NCBI GenBank assembly: GCA_002790095.1
Contig: PFUL01000183.1
Span: 74,287-116,565 of the forward strand
DNA from: Elusimicrobia bacterium CG_4_9_14_3_um_filter_62_55
GTDB taxonomy: Bacteria > Elusimicrobiota > Elusimicrobia > UBA1565
Direction: 5' to 3'
DNA length: 42,279 bases
Both the position numbers and the translations under genes were made by a program. Of this stretch, positions 16,601-24,514 are shown piece by piece. The notes under the pieces were generated by a model that was not told where the DNA came from, searched no databases, and saw only the letters and a program-made list of their open reading frames with translations. How positions within the stretch are numbered: the first letter of the stretch is position 1; the number at the start of each line of letters is the position of its first letter.

Positions 16601-18604
16601 GGTGGAAATCATGATCTGGTCCTCCGTGGTCGCGCGATCGACGAAGGTCGCGACGATCGAGTTGCTTGAGAGCGCGATCAGCGAAGTGAAGGTCGGCGAC
16701 GCCGGGAGAACGTTGAAGGCGATCGTCACCGAGGAAACGTTCGGCGCGGCAAGCGTCGAGGTGGAGTAGAGGATCGCGCGGTACTGCACGAACCGGTCGT
16801 TCACTCCGTCGGCGTGCGACGAGTCGATCGCGACCGAGCCGGCCGGGTCCGTGTAGAAATTCCCTCCGCTCGGTCCCGTCCAGGGCCCGAACGTCCCCGG
16901 AGTTCCGCCCGCGTCCGGGGCCGTTCGCAGCTGCAGTTGAGCGCCGGTCCCGCTCGCGAAGCTTCCCTCCCACGTGAGCTTGCGCAGCACGGCTTGATCG
17001 GCGCCGAGGTCGAACGCGCTTGAGACCAAAGCGGCGGTGGGCGCGGTTTGCGTGTAGGTCACGGAAACGTCCGCGAGGACGGCGCTCGTCGAAATGTTCG
17101 TCGTGGTAAACGTCGCCCGATACTGAACGTAGCGCGCGGGGCCCATCGACGCGATCGATCCTCCGTTGGGAACAGGGAGAAACGCGCCGGCGTTGCTCCA
17201 GGAGAGGTCCGGGGTCGCGCTGTCCCCGGCCCGGAACGAAAGCGACAGTCCCACCGCCGGGTCGAAGGGGGAGGCCGGCGAGAACGAGAGAGTCTGCAGG
17301 TCGGACTTGTTACCGGTATCGAACACGGACGAGGTGAAGGTCGCCGAGGAGAAGAAGGTGTACTTGAGAATCTGATCGAGTCTTCCTCCACCGGGCGTGG
17401 AATCGCCGCCGAACAGGTAGATCCCCCCCGTGACCCCGTCGAACCCCGCTCCGGCGGCGGCGCGCGAACTTAAGAGTACGGGATTGCGCACGGCGAGCGT
17501 GTCCGCGACCGCATCGTACTCCAAAACGGAGTCCGTGGTCCCGCCGCTCGTGACGCCTCCGAGCACGTAGCTCTTTTTTGAAAGGCCGTGGTATGCGGCT
17601 CCCGATTGCGTCCGCGTCGATGGAAGCACGGCGTCTCGCAGCGTCCAGGTCGAGTTGTTCGCGTCGAATTCCAGGATCTCCGCGAGACCGAGCCCCGCGG
17701 AGTCTTCGCCGCCGAAGAGATAGGCCTTCTGAGAGACGGGATCGAACGACGCGGCGACGCCGCTGCGAGCGCTCGGGAGCGGCGTCGACAATTGAACGAG
17801 TGTGTCAAACGCGCCCTCGTAGCTGACGATCGAGTCGAGCTTGGACCCGTCGAAATTGTCGCCGCCGAACAGGTAGATCTTCTTCGTCCCGGTGTCGTAG
17901 ACGGACGCCATGTTCGCGCGGGAGGTCGGCAGCGCGGCGGGCTCCAGCATGAGCGTGTTCCCGATCGGGTTGTATTCGAAAATGTCCGCGACCTTGCTGC
18001 CGCCCGACAGGCTTCCGCCGAAGATGTAGATTTTTCCGGCGATCGAGTCGTAGGCGGCGGTCGTCCCGGCGCGCGCGGTCGGCAGCGCGTTGGATTTGAC
18101 AGACAGCGAAAGGGCCGCCGGGTCGTATTCCAGGATTTGGTTCGAGAGCGAACCGTTCGCGTTGACGCCGCCGAACAGGTAAAAGCGTTTGAGCGTCGGG
18201 TGGTAGGCGACTCCGATCTGGGAGCGCCCGGCCGGGAGCAGAGAGGACGCCGCCGTGACCGCTTCGAAGGTCGAGATCGCGACCGACGCGCCGGTCCCGC
18301 TCCCTTTGACGACGGCCGAACTCAGCGAGAGACTCGTCGTCGAGCGGTGAAAGCCGGTCGTGTCGGTGGAGTCGTCGGTTTGAAACCAAAGCCCCGCCCG
18401 GTTGGATTTGGACTCGAACGCGGTGGAGAGGATCACGACGTTTCCGTCGTCGTCGTCGTAGGCCTCCCATCCGGAAAGCAGCGCGGTGCTGGACCCGGAG
18501 ACCGCGCCCGCCGTCCAGGTCGTCTGAACGACGAGCGAGTCCGCCGCGGCCGCCGGAAGGGCGGCCGCGAAGAACAGCAGAACACTGAGAAATCCTGCAA
18601 TCAT
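13607..18604 (-). CDS. Large secreted Kelch / fibronectin type III protein with C-terminal sorting-type domain
   Basis: The 1665-residue protein has a signal peptide (MIAGFLSVLLFFAAALPAAAA). About residues 125-420 hold six Kelch-type blades, each with a pattern like AAYD..GKIYIFGG......LEYDP. Two laminin-G-like or discoidin-like blocks follow (about 420-640). Then come six to seven fibronectin type III repeats to about residue 1330, with recurring SITLTWN, GTTYYVRMRAQN and NTTYGLLIRAVN motifs. An Ig-like segment comes next. The final 100 residues match the pattern YPNP...GEISIYTVTGSVV...WDAKNGDG..VASGIYF..., as in type IX secretion CTDs and FlgD-like Ig domains. It is most likely a surface adhesin or binding protein exported with the adjacent PorV-like protein. 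The domain count is by eye. Confidence 0.85.
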   Translation of the reverse strand: MIAGFLSVLLFFAAALPAAAADSLVVQTTWTAGAVSGSSTALLSGWEAYDDDDGNVVILSTAFESKSNRAGLWFQTDDSTDTTGFHRSTTSLSLSSAVVKGSGTGASVAISTFEAVTAASSLLPAGRSQIGVAYHPTLKRFYLFGGVNANGSLSNQILEYDPAALSLSVKSNALPTARAGTTAAYDSIAGKIYIFGGSLSGGSKVADIFEYNPIGNTLMLEPAALPTSRANMASVYDTGTKKIYLFGGDNFDGSKLDSIVSYEGAFDTLVQLSTPLPSARSGVAASFDPVSQKAYLFGGEDSAGLGLAEILEFDANNSTWTLRDAVLPSTRTQSGAAYHGLSKKSYVLGGVTSGGTTDSVLEYDAVADTLAVRNPVLLSSRAAAGAGFDGVTGGIYLFGGDSTPGGGRLDQILKYTFFSSATFTSSVFDTGNKSDLQTLSFSPASPFDPAVGLSLSFRAGDSATPDLSWSNAGAFLPVPNGGSIASMGPARYVQYRATFTTTNISTSAVLADVSVTYTQTAPTAALVSSAFDLGADQAVLRKLTWEGSFASGTGAQLQLRTAPDAGGTPGTFGPWTGPSGGNFYTDPAGSVAIDSSHADGVNDRFVQYRAILYSTSTLAAPNVSSVTIAFNVLPASPTFTSLIALSSNSIVATFVDRATTEDQIMISTGFLPNPTASGTTIPTSDKAGTGTIIVSTISGFPPNTAVFVRARAQITADALDSFFSDERSTFTLANPPQSLSASAVFGTSITLTWNAASNPSGTLYEISLSTDDFVLNVSTPFAFADTLTGTTTDLVSLAGGTTYYVRMRAQNGNLVRTAFSAVLSTPTNIAPVTTISGVGVGVSSIVFSWNSGGPSAQYRVFPSTGGPALTTVATSSVAVTGLSPNTTFAIRVEPFNATSNAGLSPAATAYSLSAEPVFVAAVPLSTGSLSLSWSGNGNPPVTPYEITISTDDFLTSSATAAAFSDAFTAQTTTYANLAAGTTYSFRLRSQNGDGLPSGVATASTQTLPGVIAALSGTALGASSLTWTWSNAAGPTVEFYRIYRGSTGVELATTTATSFLDAGLLANTTYGLLIRAVNLSGEGSLSAETTAQTLARPPTGTSVAAVFIDSVTLSWNTNLNPVETAYSLERSTDGVAFAVVAASAAASASDVNLIADSTYYYRVRSLNGAGIPSPYDAVVSTFLAGKLPDPPSAFSARSLSGGRVHLSWTISPSTTVVVYNLYTDSGTGTIDYTTLFAAIPAPSTSYTTVPLPLSTTYLFGLRAKNEKGEEEKNTHVVAAAITTAAPAALVASIRAPPPGTRVSGDHVTLRAGLDEGSYGDVSRILFEYRAAGAGAWTAVSAVDARHPNPAVARPFTTHWNTAALPAGVYDLRATARDASGADDPAPPFVRVRVDSILPDFEENRGTGNRVIQRVRVYRAAPVTAEVSDNSGDWLLRVALSSAVISNETDILRIDTDPAAKPVFTSSFAPAGIFTQITLESGQTAFTAGRTATITLSHLDRDGNNRVDGTEVRADNLRLAVYDAALGRWTLSIPSAATAEDELSVSGTTPHFSLFAPVSPAAAGVNSIRIYPNPYRPSNAIDDDGKPWTAADPTSGIVFDDLPASGEISIYTVTGSVVWRSFSPVAGGLLRWDAKNGDGRDVASGIYFAVFTDSDGNAAVGKLAVIR

Positions 18605-18698
18605 CGTGCTTCCAGGGAGAAAAATACCCCTCGTTATCAGTGTAATTGAGTCTCCTAATAGCGCAATGACCGAAAGGTTACAGGCGCCGAGACGGCGA

Positions 18699-19553
18699 TC
18701 AGAAAAAACCGGTGAGAAATTCTTCGATGAGAACCGGCAGCGCGTCGGCGTAGCCGCCTTCGAGCACGGCGAAACGGGGAAGCCCGGTTTGGGCGATCAG
18801 CCCGCCGATCTTTCGGTAGGTTTTCGCGTCGAGCTTGAGTCCGGCCAACGGGTCGTCTTTGTAGGTATCGAAGCCCGCCGAGACGGCGAGCAGGTCGGGC
18901 TTGAAGGCGGTCAGCGCTTCAAGCGCCGGTTCGAGGCGCTTGAGGTATCCGTCTCCGTCGAGCCCCTCCGGCAGGGGTTCGTTGACGCAGTTCCCGATCG
19001 AATCGGCTCCGGAGCCGGGGTAAAGCGGAACCTGGTGCAGCGAGCAGAACCGGATCGCGGCTTCTCCGAGAACGATGCTCTGCGTCCCGTCTCCGTGATG
19101 GACGTCGATATCGAGGATCGCGGCGATCCGCGCGCGTCCCGTCCCGAGTGCGGCGCGCACGGACACCGCGATGTTGTTGTAGTAGCAGAACCCACAGACG
19201 CGTTCCTTTCCGGCGTGATGGCCGGGCGGACGCATCAGCGAAAACGCGGGCGTGCCTCCCGCGGCCGAACGCATCGCGCTGAGCGCTCCGGAAACGCTGA
19301 TTCGCGCGATCGGTTCGATCTTTCGCAGCGGCGGTGTGTCCGGGTCGACGAACGAACCGTCCCGGACCGAGTCCCAGTGGGAGGGAGGGTGCACGAGGGA
19401 CAATTCTTCTTCGGATACGGGCGCCGGCGGGGTTTCAAGGCGGATTCCGGCTGCGCGCAGGCGCTCGGCCGAGCGGAGTACGCGAAACGGCGCCTCGGGA
19501 TGTCCGGGGGCCTCGTAGCCGGCGACGGCGGGATCGTAGAAAACGCGGGACAC
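18699..19553 (-). CDS. Histone-deacetylase-family (AcuC/acetylpolyamine amidohydrolase-like) deacetylase
   Basis: The 284-residue protein has the class I/II deacetylase blocks: MRPPGHHA with tandem His112/His113, GFCYYNNIAV, and DIDVHHGDGTQ with zinc ligands Asp150 and His152. SAGFDTYKDDPLAG supplies the third ligand Asp, and VLEGGYADAL carries the active-site Tyr. Bacterial members remove acyl groups from lysines, acetylpolyamines or acetoin-pathway proteins; which one applies here is open. The start is GTG 19553, sharing one base with the stop of the ChaN-like gene (TAGTG), so translation is coupled. Confidence 0.92.
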   Translation of the reverse strand: MSRVFYDPAVAGYEAPGHPEAPFRVLRSAERLRAAGIRLETPPAPVSEEELSLVHPPSHWDSVRDGSFVDPDTPPLRKIEPIARISVSGALSAMRSAAGGTPAFSLMRPPGHHAGKERVCGFCYYNNIAVSVRAALGTGRARIAAILDIDVHHGDGTQSIVLGEAAIRFCSLHQVPLYPGSGADSIGNCVNEPLPEGLDGDGYLKRLEPALEALTAFKPDLLAVSAGFDTYKDDPLAGLKLDAKTYRKIGGLIAQTGLPRFAVLEGGYADALPVLIEEFLTGFF

Positions 19554-20470
19554 TACGGCTTCGGCAAAAGCCAGAAAAAGTCGGCGAAGCGCCGGTCGTC
19601 GGCGGCGGGATCGCGCAGGCGGCGCAGAAGATCGGGCGCCGGAAGTTCCTCCCCATCGAGCGGGTAAGGCAAAACGACGCGCTGATCGGCGGCGACGCGG
19701 TGCGCGAGCGATTCGGCGATGCCCGCCTTATAGATCATGTGTCCGCTTCCCGCGACGACGACCGCGGGACCGCCGCCTTCGGCGAGCGCGCGCAGCAGCG
19801 AGTGCGCCATCGTCTCGTTCCATACCATCTGCGCTTCGATCAAATGCTCGCGCATCCCGGGTGGAAGCGGTCCGTGCCCATCGAGCGCCCGGTTGACGTA
19901 GGCCAGATAATCGGGGTCGGTGATCGGGTGCAGCGTCGGAGGCAGCTGCGCGCGCTGCGCGGGGCTCAGCGAGGCGAGGCCTCCGCGCGCGACGGCCTTG
20001 ATGAGCGCGCGGGGGGTGTTGAGCCCCACCACGCGTACGCCGCGGGAGCGCGCGGAGTCGAAGATCGGTTTGTACATCGCGAAATCATAGCCCCAGGATT
20101 TGTCCCAAAACGCGGCGAATTCCGTTTCCGTCATCGTTCCGCTCAGAAACGCGTCCAGCGTCGGCTGTTGGTCGAACGAGATCATTTCAAGACCGAGAAT
20201 CGTCCCCGGTCGCCGCGAGGCGACCGCGTCGAGCACTGCGGCTTGCACGCGGTGATGAAGGGGTTGATCGTGGCGTTCCCCGACCAATATGATTTCCCGC
20301 GACGCCAGATCGGCGAAGAGAACGGCTTCGCTGAGGACGGCGCCGCTTCCGTCGGCGACGACGGCGGAGGCGGGCGTCGCTGCCGCCCCGCGAAGGACGG
20401 GCGCCGGCGCGGGCGCCGGAGCGGTCGCCATCAAGAGCGATAAGACGGGGAGGACGGGCGTCGCCGGCAT
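19553..20470 (-). CDS. ChaN/TraB-like (Tiki-superfamily) exported protein
   Basis: The 305-residue protein has a weak signal-like, Ala/Pro-rich N-terminus. The ChaN core follows: IILVGERHDQPLHH, ILGLEMISFDQQPTLDAFL, FWDKSWGYDFAMYKPIFDSAR, VVGLNTPR, and VVVAGSGHMIYKAGIAESL. The paired Glu/His motifs near the start of the domain are those of the ChaN/Tiki/EreA fold. ChaN of Campylobacter binds haem, while Tiki proteins are metalloproteases; no assignment between them can be made here. The stop couples to the deacetylase gene. TATAAT lies 8 nt before the ATG. Confidence 0.82.
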   Translation of the reverse strand: MPATPVLPVLSLLMATAPAPAPAPVLRGAAATPASAVVADGSGAVLSEAVLFADLASREIILVGERHDQPLHHRVQAAVLDAVASRRPGTILGLEMISFDQQPTLDAFLSGTMTETEFAAFWDKSWGYDFAMYKPIFDSARSRGVRVVGLNTPRALIKAVARGGLASLSPAQRAQLPPTLHPITDPDYLAYVNRALDGHGPLPPGMREHLIEAQMVWNETMAHSLLRALAEGGGPAVVVAGSGHMIYKAGIAESLAHRVAADQRVVLPYPLDGEELPAPDLLRRLRDPAADDRRFADFFWLLPKP

Positions 20471-20478
20471 GGGCGTCG

Positions 20479-20484
20479 ATTATA
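20479..20484 (-). promoter_or_regulatory. -10 hexamer TATAAT upstream of the ChaN-like gene
   Basis: A perfect TATAAT lies 8 nt before the ATG and overlaps the end of the DUF2752 gene. No clear -35 box is seen. It may give a leaderless transcript for the downstream pair. Confidence 0.4.
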
Positions 20485-20794
20485 CAACAAGAGAGGCGGC
20501 GAAGGGCCTAGTCAAGGCGCGTGCGGCGGTGCGTCCGGTCCAGGCGGTCCACCCGACGGCGACAAGCGGGCCCAGCGGGTGGAAGGCGAACGACGCGATC
20601 CAATCGCCGGAAAAAAATTCGAGAAGCGCGTGTCCCATGCCGCAGCCGGGACAGGGAACGCCCCACATCGCGCGGAACACGCAAAGGCGCAGGCTCTCCA
20701 GACTCTCGATTGAAATCCAGCCGACTCCCGCTGCGACGCCCAGCGCCGCGACCGCGGCCCACGCGGCGGCGGCGAGCGCGTCTTCAGAGCGCAT
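20480..20794 (-). CDS. DUF2752 membrane protein
   Basis: The 104-residue protein has hydrophobic helices at about residues 8-28, 50-64 and 72-90. It carries the DUF2752 hallmark CPGCGMGHA, a Cys-x2-Cys motif between the helices. The function of the family is unknown. Its start overlaps the end of the DUF4234-like gene by 11 bases, so the two are a transcription unit. Confidence 0.82.
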   Translation of the reverse strand: MRSEDALAAAAWAAVAALGVAAGVGWISIESLESLRLCVFRAMWGVPCPGCGMGHALLEFFSGDWIASFAFHPLGPLVAVGWTAWTGRTAARALTRPFAASLVV

Positions 20795-21173
20795 GATCGG
20801 CGTCCACGAGGCGGTTGATTTCGTGCTGGTAAACGGCGTCCGCGACGATCGTCAGGCCGAAGCAGGAGAGACCGAGCCCGATAAAGGGCAGATTCGGATT
20901 CGCTTCGTGTCCCTTCATCTTTAGGGTGCGGTAAAGATCCGAGCCCATCTTGTATTCGTAATAGATGTGAAAAATCCCGCAGGTCACGAGCGTCAGCAGG
21001 AGCCAGTACCAAAATCGGTATTCCTCTCGTCCCAGCAGCGCGTTCATGGCTTCGAACTCGCGGTAGTTCCAGTAGACGTTGTACAAGCCGCAGGTCACGA
21101 TCGAGAGAATAATTCCGACGGCGATGTCCAGCGCGTGATCGGGCGTCAGAGGACGTTCGGGGGAGAGCTCCAT
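20784..21173 (-). CDS. DUF4234-like small membrane protein
   Basis: The 129-residue protein has a repeated hydrophobic motif, IILSIVTCGLYNVYWNYREFEAMN and LLLTLVTCGIFHIYYEYKMGSDL. That is the internal duplication seen in DUF4234-type proteins (TCG[LI]Y..YW.Y), followed by a third hydrophobic stretch (about 95-115). The function is unknown. ATG 21173 is favoured over an upstream start at 21230 because the latter would run through the divergent promoter region. A TG-A-TATAGT element lies 7 nt upstream of the ATG. Confidence 0.78.
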   Translation of the reverse strand: MELSPERPLTPDHALDIAVGIILSIVTCGLYNVYWNYREFEAMNALLGREEYRFWYWLLLTLVTCGIFHIYYEYKMGSDLYRTLKMKGHEANPNLPFIGLGLSCFGLTIVADAVYQHEINRLVDADHAL

Positions 21174-21180
21174 GGGCAAA

Positions 21181-21189
21181 ACTATATCA
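21181..21189 (-). promoter_or_regulatory. Extended -10 element (TGATATAGT) of the DUF4234-like gene
   Basis: On the minus strand TG-A-TATAGT has its -10 hexamer at 21181-21186, ending 7 nt before ATG 21173. It faces the promoter of the murB/fts operon. The implied transcript is leaderless. Confidence 0.45.
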
Positions 21190-21223
21190 AATCGGTTCGT
21201 GCGGGCCGGCGCGCAATCCCGCG

Positions 21224-21252
21224 TTGACACCGTCGGTGCGCGGGAGTAGAAT
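21224..21252 (+). promoter_or_regulatory. Promoter of the murB-ftsQAZ operon (TTGACA-17-TAGAAT)
   Basis: TTGACA (21224-21229) and TAGAAT (21247-21252) are 17 bp apart. The -10 box is followed by seven G and then ATG 21260, so the transcript should start at or next to the start codon. Confidence 0.75.
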
Positions 21253-21259
21253 GGGGGGG

Positions 21260-21556
21260 ATGAGGGCTCTCTTGATCCTGGCGTTGTTCTCGACTCCCGC
21301 GCTGCACGCCGGCTTGTGGGACGCGATCAAGGACAAGACCAAGGAAGCGGTCAAGCAGTCCAAGGAAAAGCGCGACCGCAAGAAAATCAAGCTAAAGACG
21401 GTCGACGCCTCGGTCCGGGGTCTTGAAGAGGACTCTGCTGAAAGCGGGAGCGGCGAGGAGTCGCGCGACTACGAGTCTCTGGAATGGCTCGAAAGTCTCG
21501 AGGTCAACGACGAGGACGTGAACCGGTTCGTAAAAGAGGGCCGGCTTGCCCCCTAA
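21260..21556 (+). CDS. Small exported protein, first gene of the division operon
   Basis: This 98-residue protein has a short signal peptide (MRALLILALFSTPALHAG). A Lys-rich helix follows (WDAIKDKTKEAVKQSKEKRDRKK), then an acidic C-terminal half. I do not recognise a family. The start was set by the promoter: ATG 21251 lies inside the -10 box, and 21260 is the next ATG. It overlaps the TTG start of murB by 11 bases, so it belongs to the same operon and may act in envelope growth, which is inference. Confidence 0.65.
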   Translation: MRALLILALFSTPALHAGLWDAIKDKTKEAVKQSKEKRDRKKIKLKTVDASVRGLEEDSAESGSGEESRDYESLEWLESLEVNDEDVNRFVKEGRLAP

Positions 21557-22475
21557 GCGTAATTGGCGCGACGGGCTTCGTTCGCTGTTTCCGGACGCGA
21601 AATTCGACGAGCCCCTGAAAAAGTACACGACGTTTAAGATCGGCGGACCTGCGGACGCGTTCGTCGTCGCGAAAACGCTCGACGATCTCGTCCGGCTGTT
21701 TGGCTTCGCCCGTTCGCGGCGCCTGCCCGTCTTCCTCATCGGCTGGGGCTCGAATCTCCTCGTTCTCGATGGGGGAATCCGCGGCGTCGTGCTCCAATTG
21801 AAGGGCGATTTCGACCGCGTCGAATTTTTTGGAGAGGGGTGCGTGCGGGCGGGAGCCGCGGTGCGCCTGCCCAATCTCGTGCTGCGCTGCGCCCAGCGGG
21901 GACTCGCGGGGAGCGAACCGCTCGTCGGGGTTCCGGGAACGGTCGGGGGCGCCTTGGTGATGAACGCCGGAACCCGGGACGGGGAGATCGGCGATTTGGT
22001 CCGTTCCATCGAGTATTTCGACCCCGAAACGCTTTCGGTCCGGCGCTTGACCCGCAGCCGCATCCGCTTTCAATACCGCCGCAGCAGTCTGGGGGGGAAG
22101 TTTCTCGTCTCGACGGAGCTCGAATTGAAGGCGGGGGACAAAGTTGATATAATCGGGCGGGTTAAAAAGTATCAGCAAATCCGTCTGAAAACCCAGCCGG
22201 TCCATTCATACAACGTGGGATCCACTTTTAAAAATCCGCCCGGATTATTCGTCGCGCGCCTCATTGAGGAAGCGGGGCTTAAGGGCACGGAATTCGGCGG
22301 CGCGCGCGTCTCTTTGAAGCACGCCAATTTTTTTGAGAACGACCGCCGCGCGACCGCTTCCGACGTGTTGGGTCTCGTCGATCTGGTTCGCCGGGAAATT
22401 TTGGAGCGCCGAGGCGTCAAACTCGAATTGGAGATGAAGGTCGTCGGTGAGCCGGCGGAAGCGGCCGCGCGTTAG
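21546..22475 (+). CDS. murB: UDP-N-acetylenolpyruvoylglucosamine reductase
   Basis: MurB reduces UDP-GlcNAc-enolpyruvate to UDP-MurNAc with NADPH and FAD in the cytoplasm. The 309-residue protein has the FAD-binding blocks YTTFKIGGPAD, IGWGSNLLVLDGGIRG and SEPLVGVPGTVGGALVMNAG. It also has the substrate-side RIRFQYRRSS and SYNVGSTFKNP with the catalytic Ser in GST, then LIEEAGLKGTEFGGARVSLKHANFF. Start TTG 21546 overlaps the upstream small gene; FtsQ follows with a 29-base overlap. Confidence 0.95.
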   Translation: MPPKRNWRDGLRSLFPDAKFDEPLKKYTTFKIGGPADAFVVAKTLDDLVRLFGFARSRRLPVFLIGWGSNLLVLDGGIRGVVLQLKGDFDRVEFFGEGCVRAGAAVRLPNLVLRCAQRGLAGSEPLVGVPGTVGGALVMNAGTRDGEIGDLVRSIEYFDPETLSVRRLTRSRIRFQYRRSSLGGKFLVSTELELKAGDKVDIIGRVKKYQQIRLKTQPVHSYNVGSTFKNPPGLFVARLIEEAGLKGTEFGGARVSLKHANFFENDRRATASDVLGLVDLVRREILERRGVKLELEMKVVGEPAEAAAR

Positions 22476-23256
22476 GCTTCGACCGAAGGTCCGGTCCCGG
22501 CGAAGGTCCTTCGTCCGGACCGCGCTGACGGCGTCGTTGTTTGCGGTCGCGGTCACGGCCTTGGTGTGGACCCGTCCATGGCGCGCGTGGGACGGGTTCG
22601 GGTTGGAGGGTGTTCCCGGAGCGGATTTGGCGCGAGTCCGGTCTTTGAGAATCGTGGGAGTGCCCGACGCGTTGGCGGTACGGATGCTGGACCGGATCGA
22701 ATGGCGGCCGGGAGATTTTTGGGGACCGCGGCGTCCGGCGGTACAGGCGCGGGGACTGATGCGGATGTTCTCGTGCCTGAAGACGGTCCGCGCGAGGCGT
22801 TCCTGGACCCGGCGCGCAGTGGTGTTCGAGGCGAAGGTCCGGGAGCCGGTCGCGACGGTGGCGGGAAAGACCGACGGGCGGTTTTTAGACGCGGCGGGAA
22901 AGGTGTTCGAGGATCCGGTGCAGATCGTCTCGAGAGACGGACTGCCGGAAGTCGAACTCGAGGGGATTCCCGAGTCGTTCGATCTCGGTCCGGTGGCGGG
23001 GCTGATACGGGCGGGAAACGCGCCGGGCGCCCTGCCGGCTCCGTGGGTCGGCTTCCGGTTCGTTTCGGAAAAGGCGGGTTGGGAGGGATTTTTGGCCGAC
23101 GGCACCTTTCTCGAGTGGGGTCCCGTGGAATGGACGGGTTTGAAGCTGAGGCGTTTGCGGCAGGTGCTCGACGACGCCGGACCCCGACTCGAAGGTACGC
23201 TGACGGCCGATTTGAAGCATTTTGAAGATGGAAAGATTTTGATCCGACCGCGTTGA
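22447..23256 (+). CDS. ftsQ: Cell division protein FtsQ/DivIB-like
   Basis: The 269-residue protein has a very basic cytoplasmic tail (MSRRKRPRVRLRPKVRSRRR) and one membrane helix (about residues 22-42). A POTRA-like region follows (SLRIVGVPDALAVRMLDRI) and then a beta domain (VREPVATVAGKTDGRFLDAAG). That layout, between murB and ftsA, identifies FtsQ, which recruits FtsB/FtsL in the divisome. Sequence similarity to model FtsQ is low, as usual. GTG 22447 is the start, overlapping murB by 29 bases. Confidence 0.85.
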   Translation: MSRRKRPRVRLRPKVRSRRRSFVRTALTASLFAVAVTALVWTRPWRAWDGFGLEGVPGADLARVRSLRIVGVPDALAVRMLDRIEWRPGDFWGPRRPAVQARGLMRMFSCLKTVRARRSWTRRAVVFEAKVREPVATVAGKTDGRFLDAAGKVFEDPVQIVSRDGLPEVELEGIPESFDLGPVAGLIRAGNAPGALPAPWVGFRFVSEKAGWEGFLADGTFLEWGPVEWTGLKLRRLRQVLDDAGPRLEGTLTADLKHFEDGKILIRPR

Positions 23257-23266
23257 GAACAACCCT

Positions 23267-24511
23267 ATGGGAAAATCAGAATTGATCGCAGGCCTCGACT
23301 TAGGTTCAGGACGCGTTGTCTGCGTGCTCGGCACGCCCGATCCCGAAGGACAAGGCACGAAAATCCTCGGCGGCGCGATCGTCCCGACGCGCGGCTTGAA
23401 AGGCGGCGTCGTGCTCAATATTCACGAAACGGCCCGGGCGATCCGGGCCGCCGTCGAGAAAGCGGAGGAACAGGCCGGTCAGATGGTGCACGGCCTCTAC
23501 ATCGGAGTCCGCGGCGATCATATCCAATCGTTTAACAACAGCGGCAATTACAACATCGCGCGCACCGATAAAGAAATCACCGCCGAGGATGTCCGCGGGG
23601 TCATCGAGCACGCGAAGGCGATTCCCATTTCCGCCGACCGCGAAATCCTGCATGTGATCCCGCAAAGCTTCGCGCTCGACCGGCAAGGCGGCGTCCCCGA
23701 TCCGATCGGGATGGAAGGGGCTCTTCTGGAGGTCGACGTTCACATCGTGACCGCCTCCTCCAGTCACGTGACGAATTTGACCAAAGCCGTCGCTGAGGGG
23801 GGTTTCGACGTGATCGAGCCGGTGTACAGCCTTCTCGCTCTCGGCGAATTTCTCGTCACCGAGGAGGAGCGGGATCTCGGCTCCTTGCTCGTGGATGTCG
23901 GCGGCCAATCCATTTCGTTGGGGATCTTCGCGGAAGGCGGCATCAAATTCTCCAAGGAACTTCCCTTCGGGTCCGATTTCATCACACGCGATCTCGCGCA
24001 CGGTCTCCGCACGAAAATCCCGACCGCGGAGCGCATCAAGATCGAACACGGCATCGCCCATCCGGCCCTTCTCAACGGGAACGGCGACGACCTTATCGAG
24101 TTTAAAGGCGTCGACGGGAGAACGGTTCATAGCGTGAAGAAGAACACGATGGTGGACATCATTCTCCCTAGGGTCGAAGAGATGTTTACGCATATCGGCG
24201 AGGAGGTCCAGAATTCGAATTACGGGGATTTGGCCGTCCCCGGCGGAACGATTCTGACCGGCGGAGGCTCTCAGCTTCGCGGGCTCGCTCAGGCGGCTGA
24301 GCAGATCCTGAACATGCCGGCGCGCGGCGCCTACGCCCATCCGGGCATCGTCGACGCCCCCGCCGCGATTCTCGAAGACCCGTCGTACGCGACCGCTCTC
24401 GGACTCGTCTGCTACCCTCAATCCGCGTCGTTTGGTCAAACCACGATCGCGCGCCGAACGGAAGGCCGCGTGCTGCGCGGGCTGCGCCGCTGGTTTAAGG
24501 ATCTCTTCTAA
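23267..24511 (+). CDS. ftsA: Cell division protein FtsA
   Basis: FtsA is the actin-like ATPase that tethers FtsZ to the inner membrane. The 414-residue protein has phosphate-1 LIAGLDLGSGRVVCVLG, the SHS2/1C region (GLYIGVRGDHIQSFNNSG), phosphate-2 LLVDVGGQSISLGIF and the adenosine motif GGTILTGGGSQLRGL. The C-terminal amphipathic helix RGLRRWFKDLF is the membrane-targeting sequence. It sits 10 bp after ftsQ and 3 bp before ftsZ. Confidence 0.97.
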   Translation: MGKSELIAGLDLGSGRVVCVLGTPDPEGQGTKILGGAIVPTRGLKGGVVLNIHETARAIRAAVEKAEEQAGQMVHGLYIGVRGDHIQSFNNSGNYNIARTDKEITAEDVRGVIEHAKAIPISADREILHVIPQSFALDRQGGVPDPIGMEGALLEVDVHIVTASSSHVTNLTKAVAEGGFDVIEPVYSLLALGEFLVTEEERDLGSLLVDVGGQSISLGIFAEGGIKFSKELPFGSDFITRDLAHGLRTKIPTAERIKIEHGIAHPALLNGNGDDLIEFKGVDGRTVHSVKKNTMVDIILPRVEEMFTHIGEEVQNSNYGDLAVPGGTILTGGGSQLRGLAQAAEQILNMPARGAYAHPGIVDAPAAILEDPSYATALGLVCYPQSASFGQTTIARRTEGRVLRGLRRWFKDLF

Positions 24512-24514
24512 GCC

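Noticed and set aside
15635-16669. 344-codon open frame antisense to the Fn3 region
   Set aside because: Arg/Gly-rich product created by the repeated Fn3 codons on the other strand.
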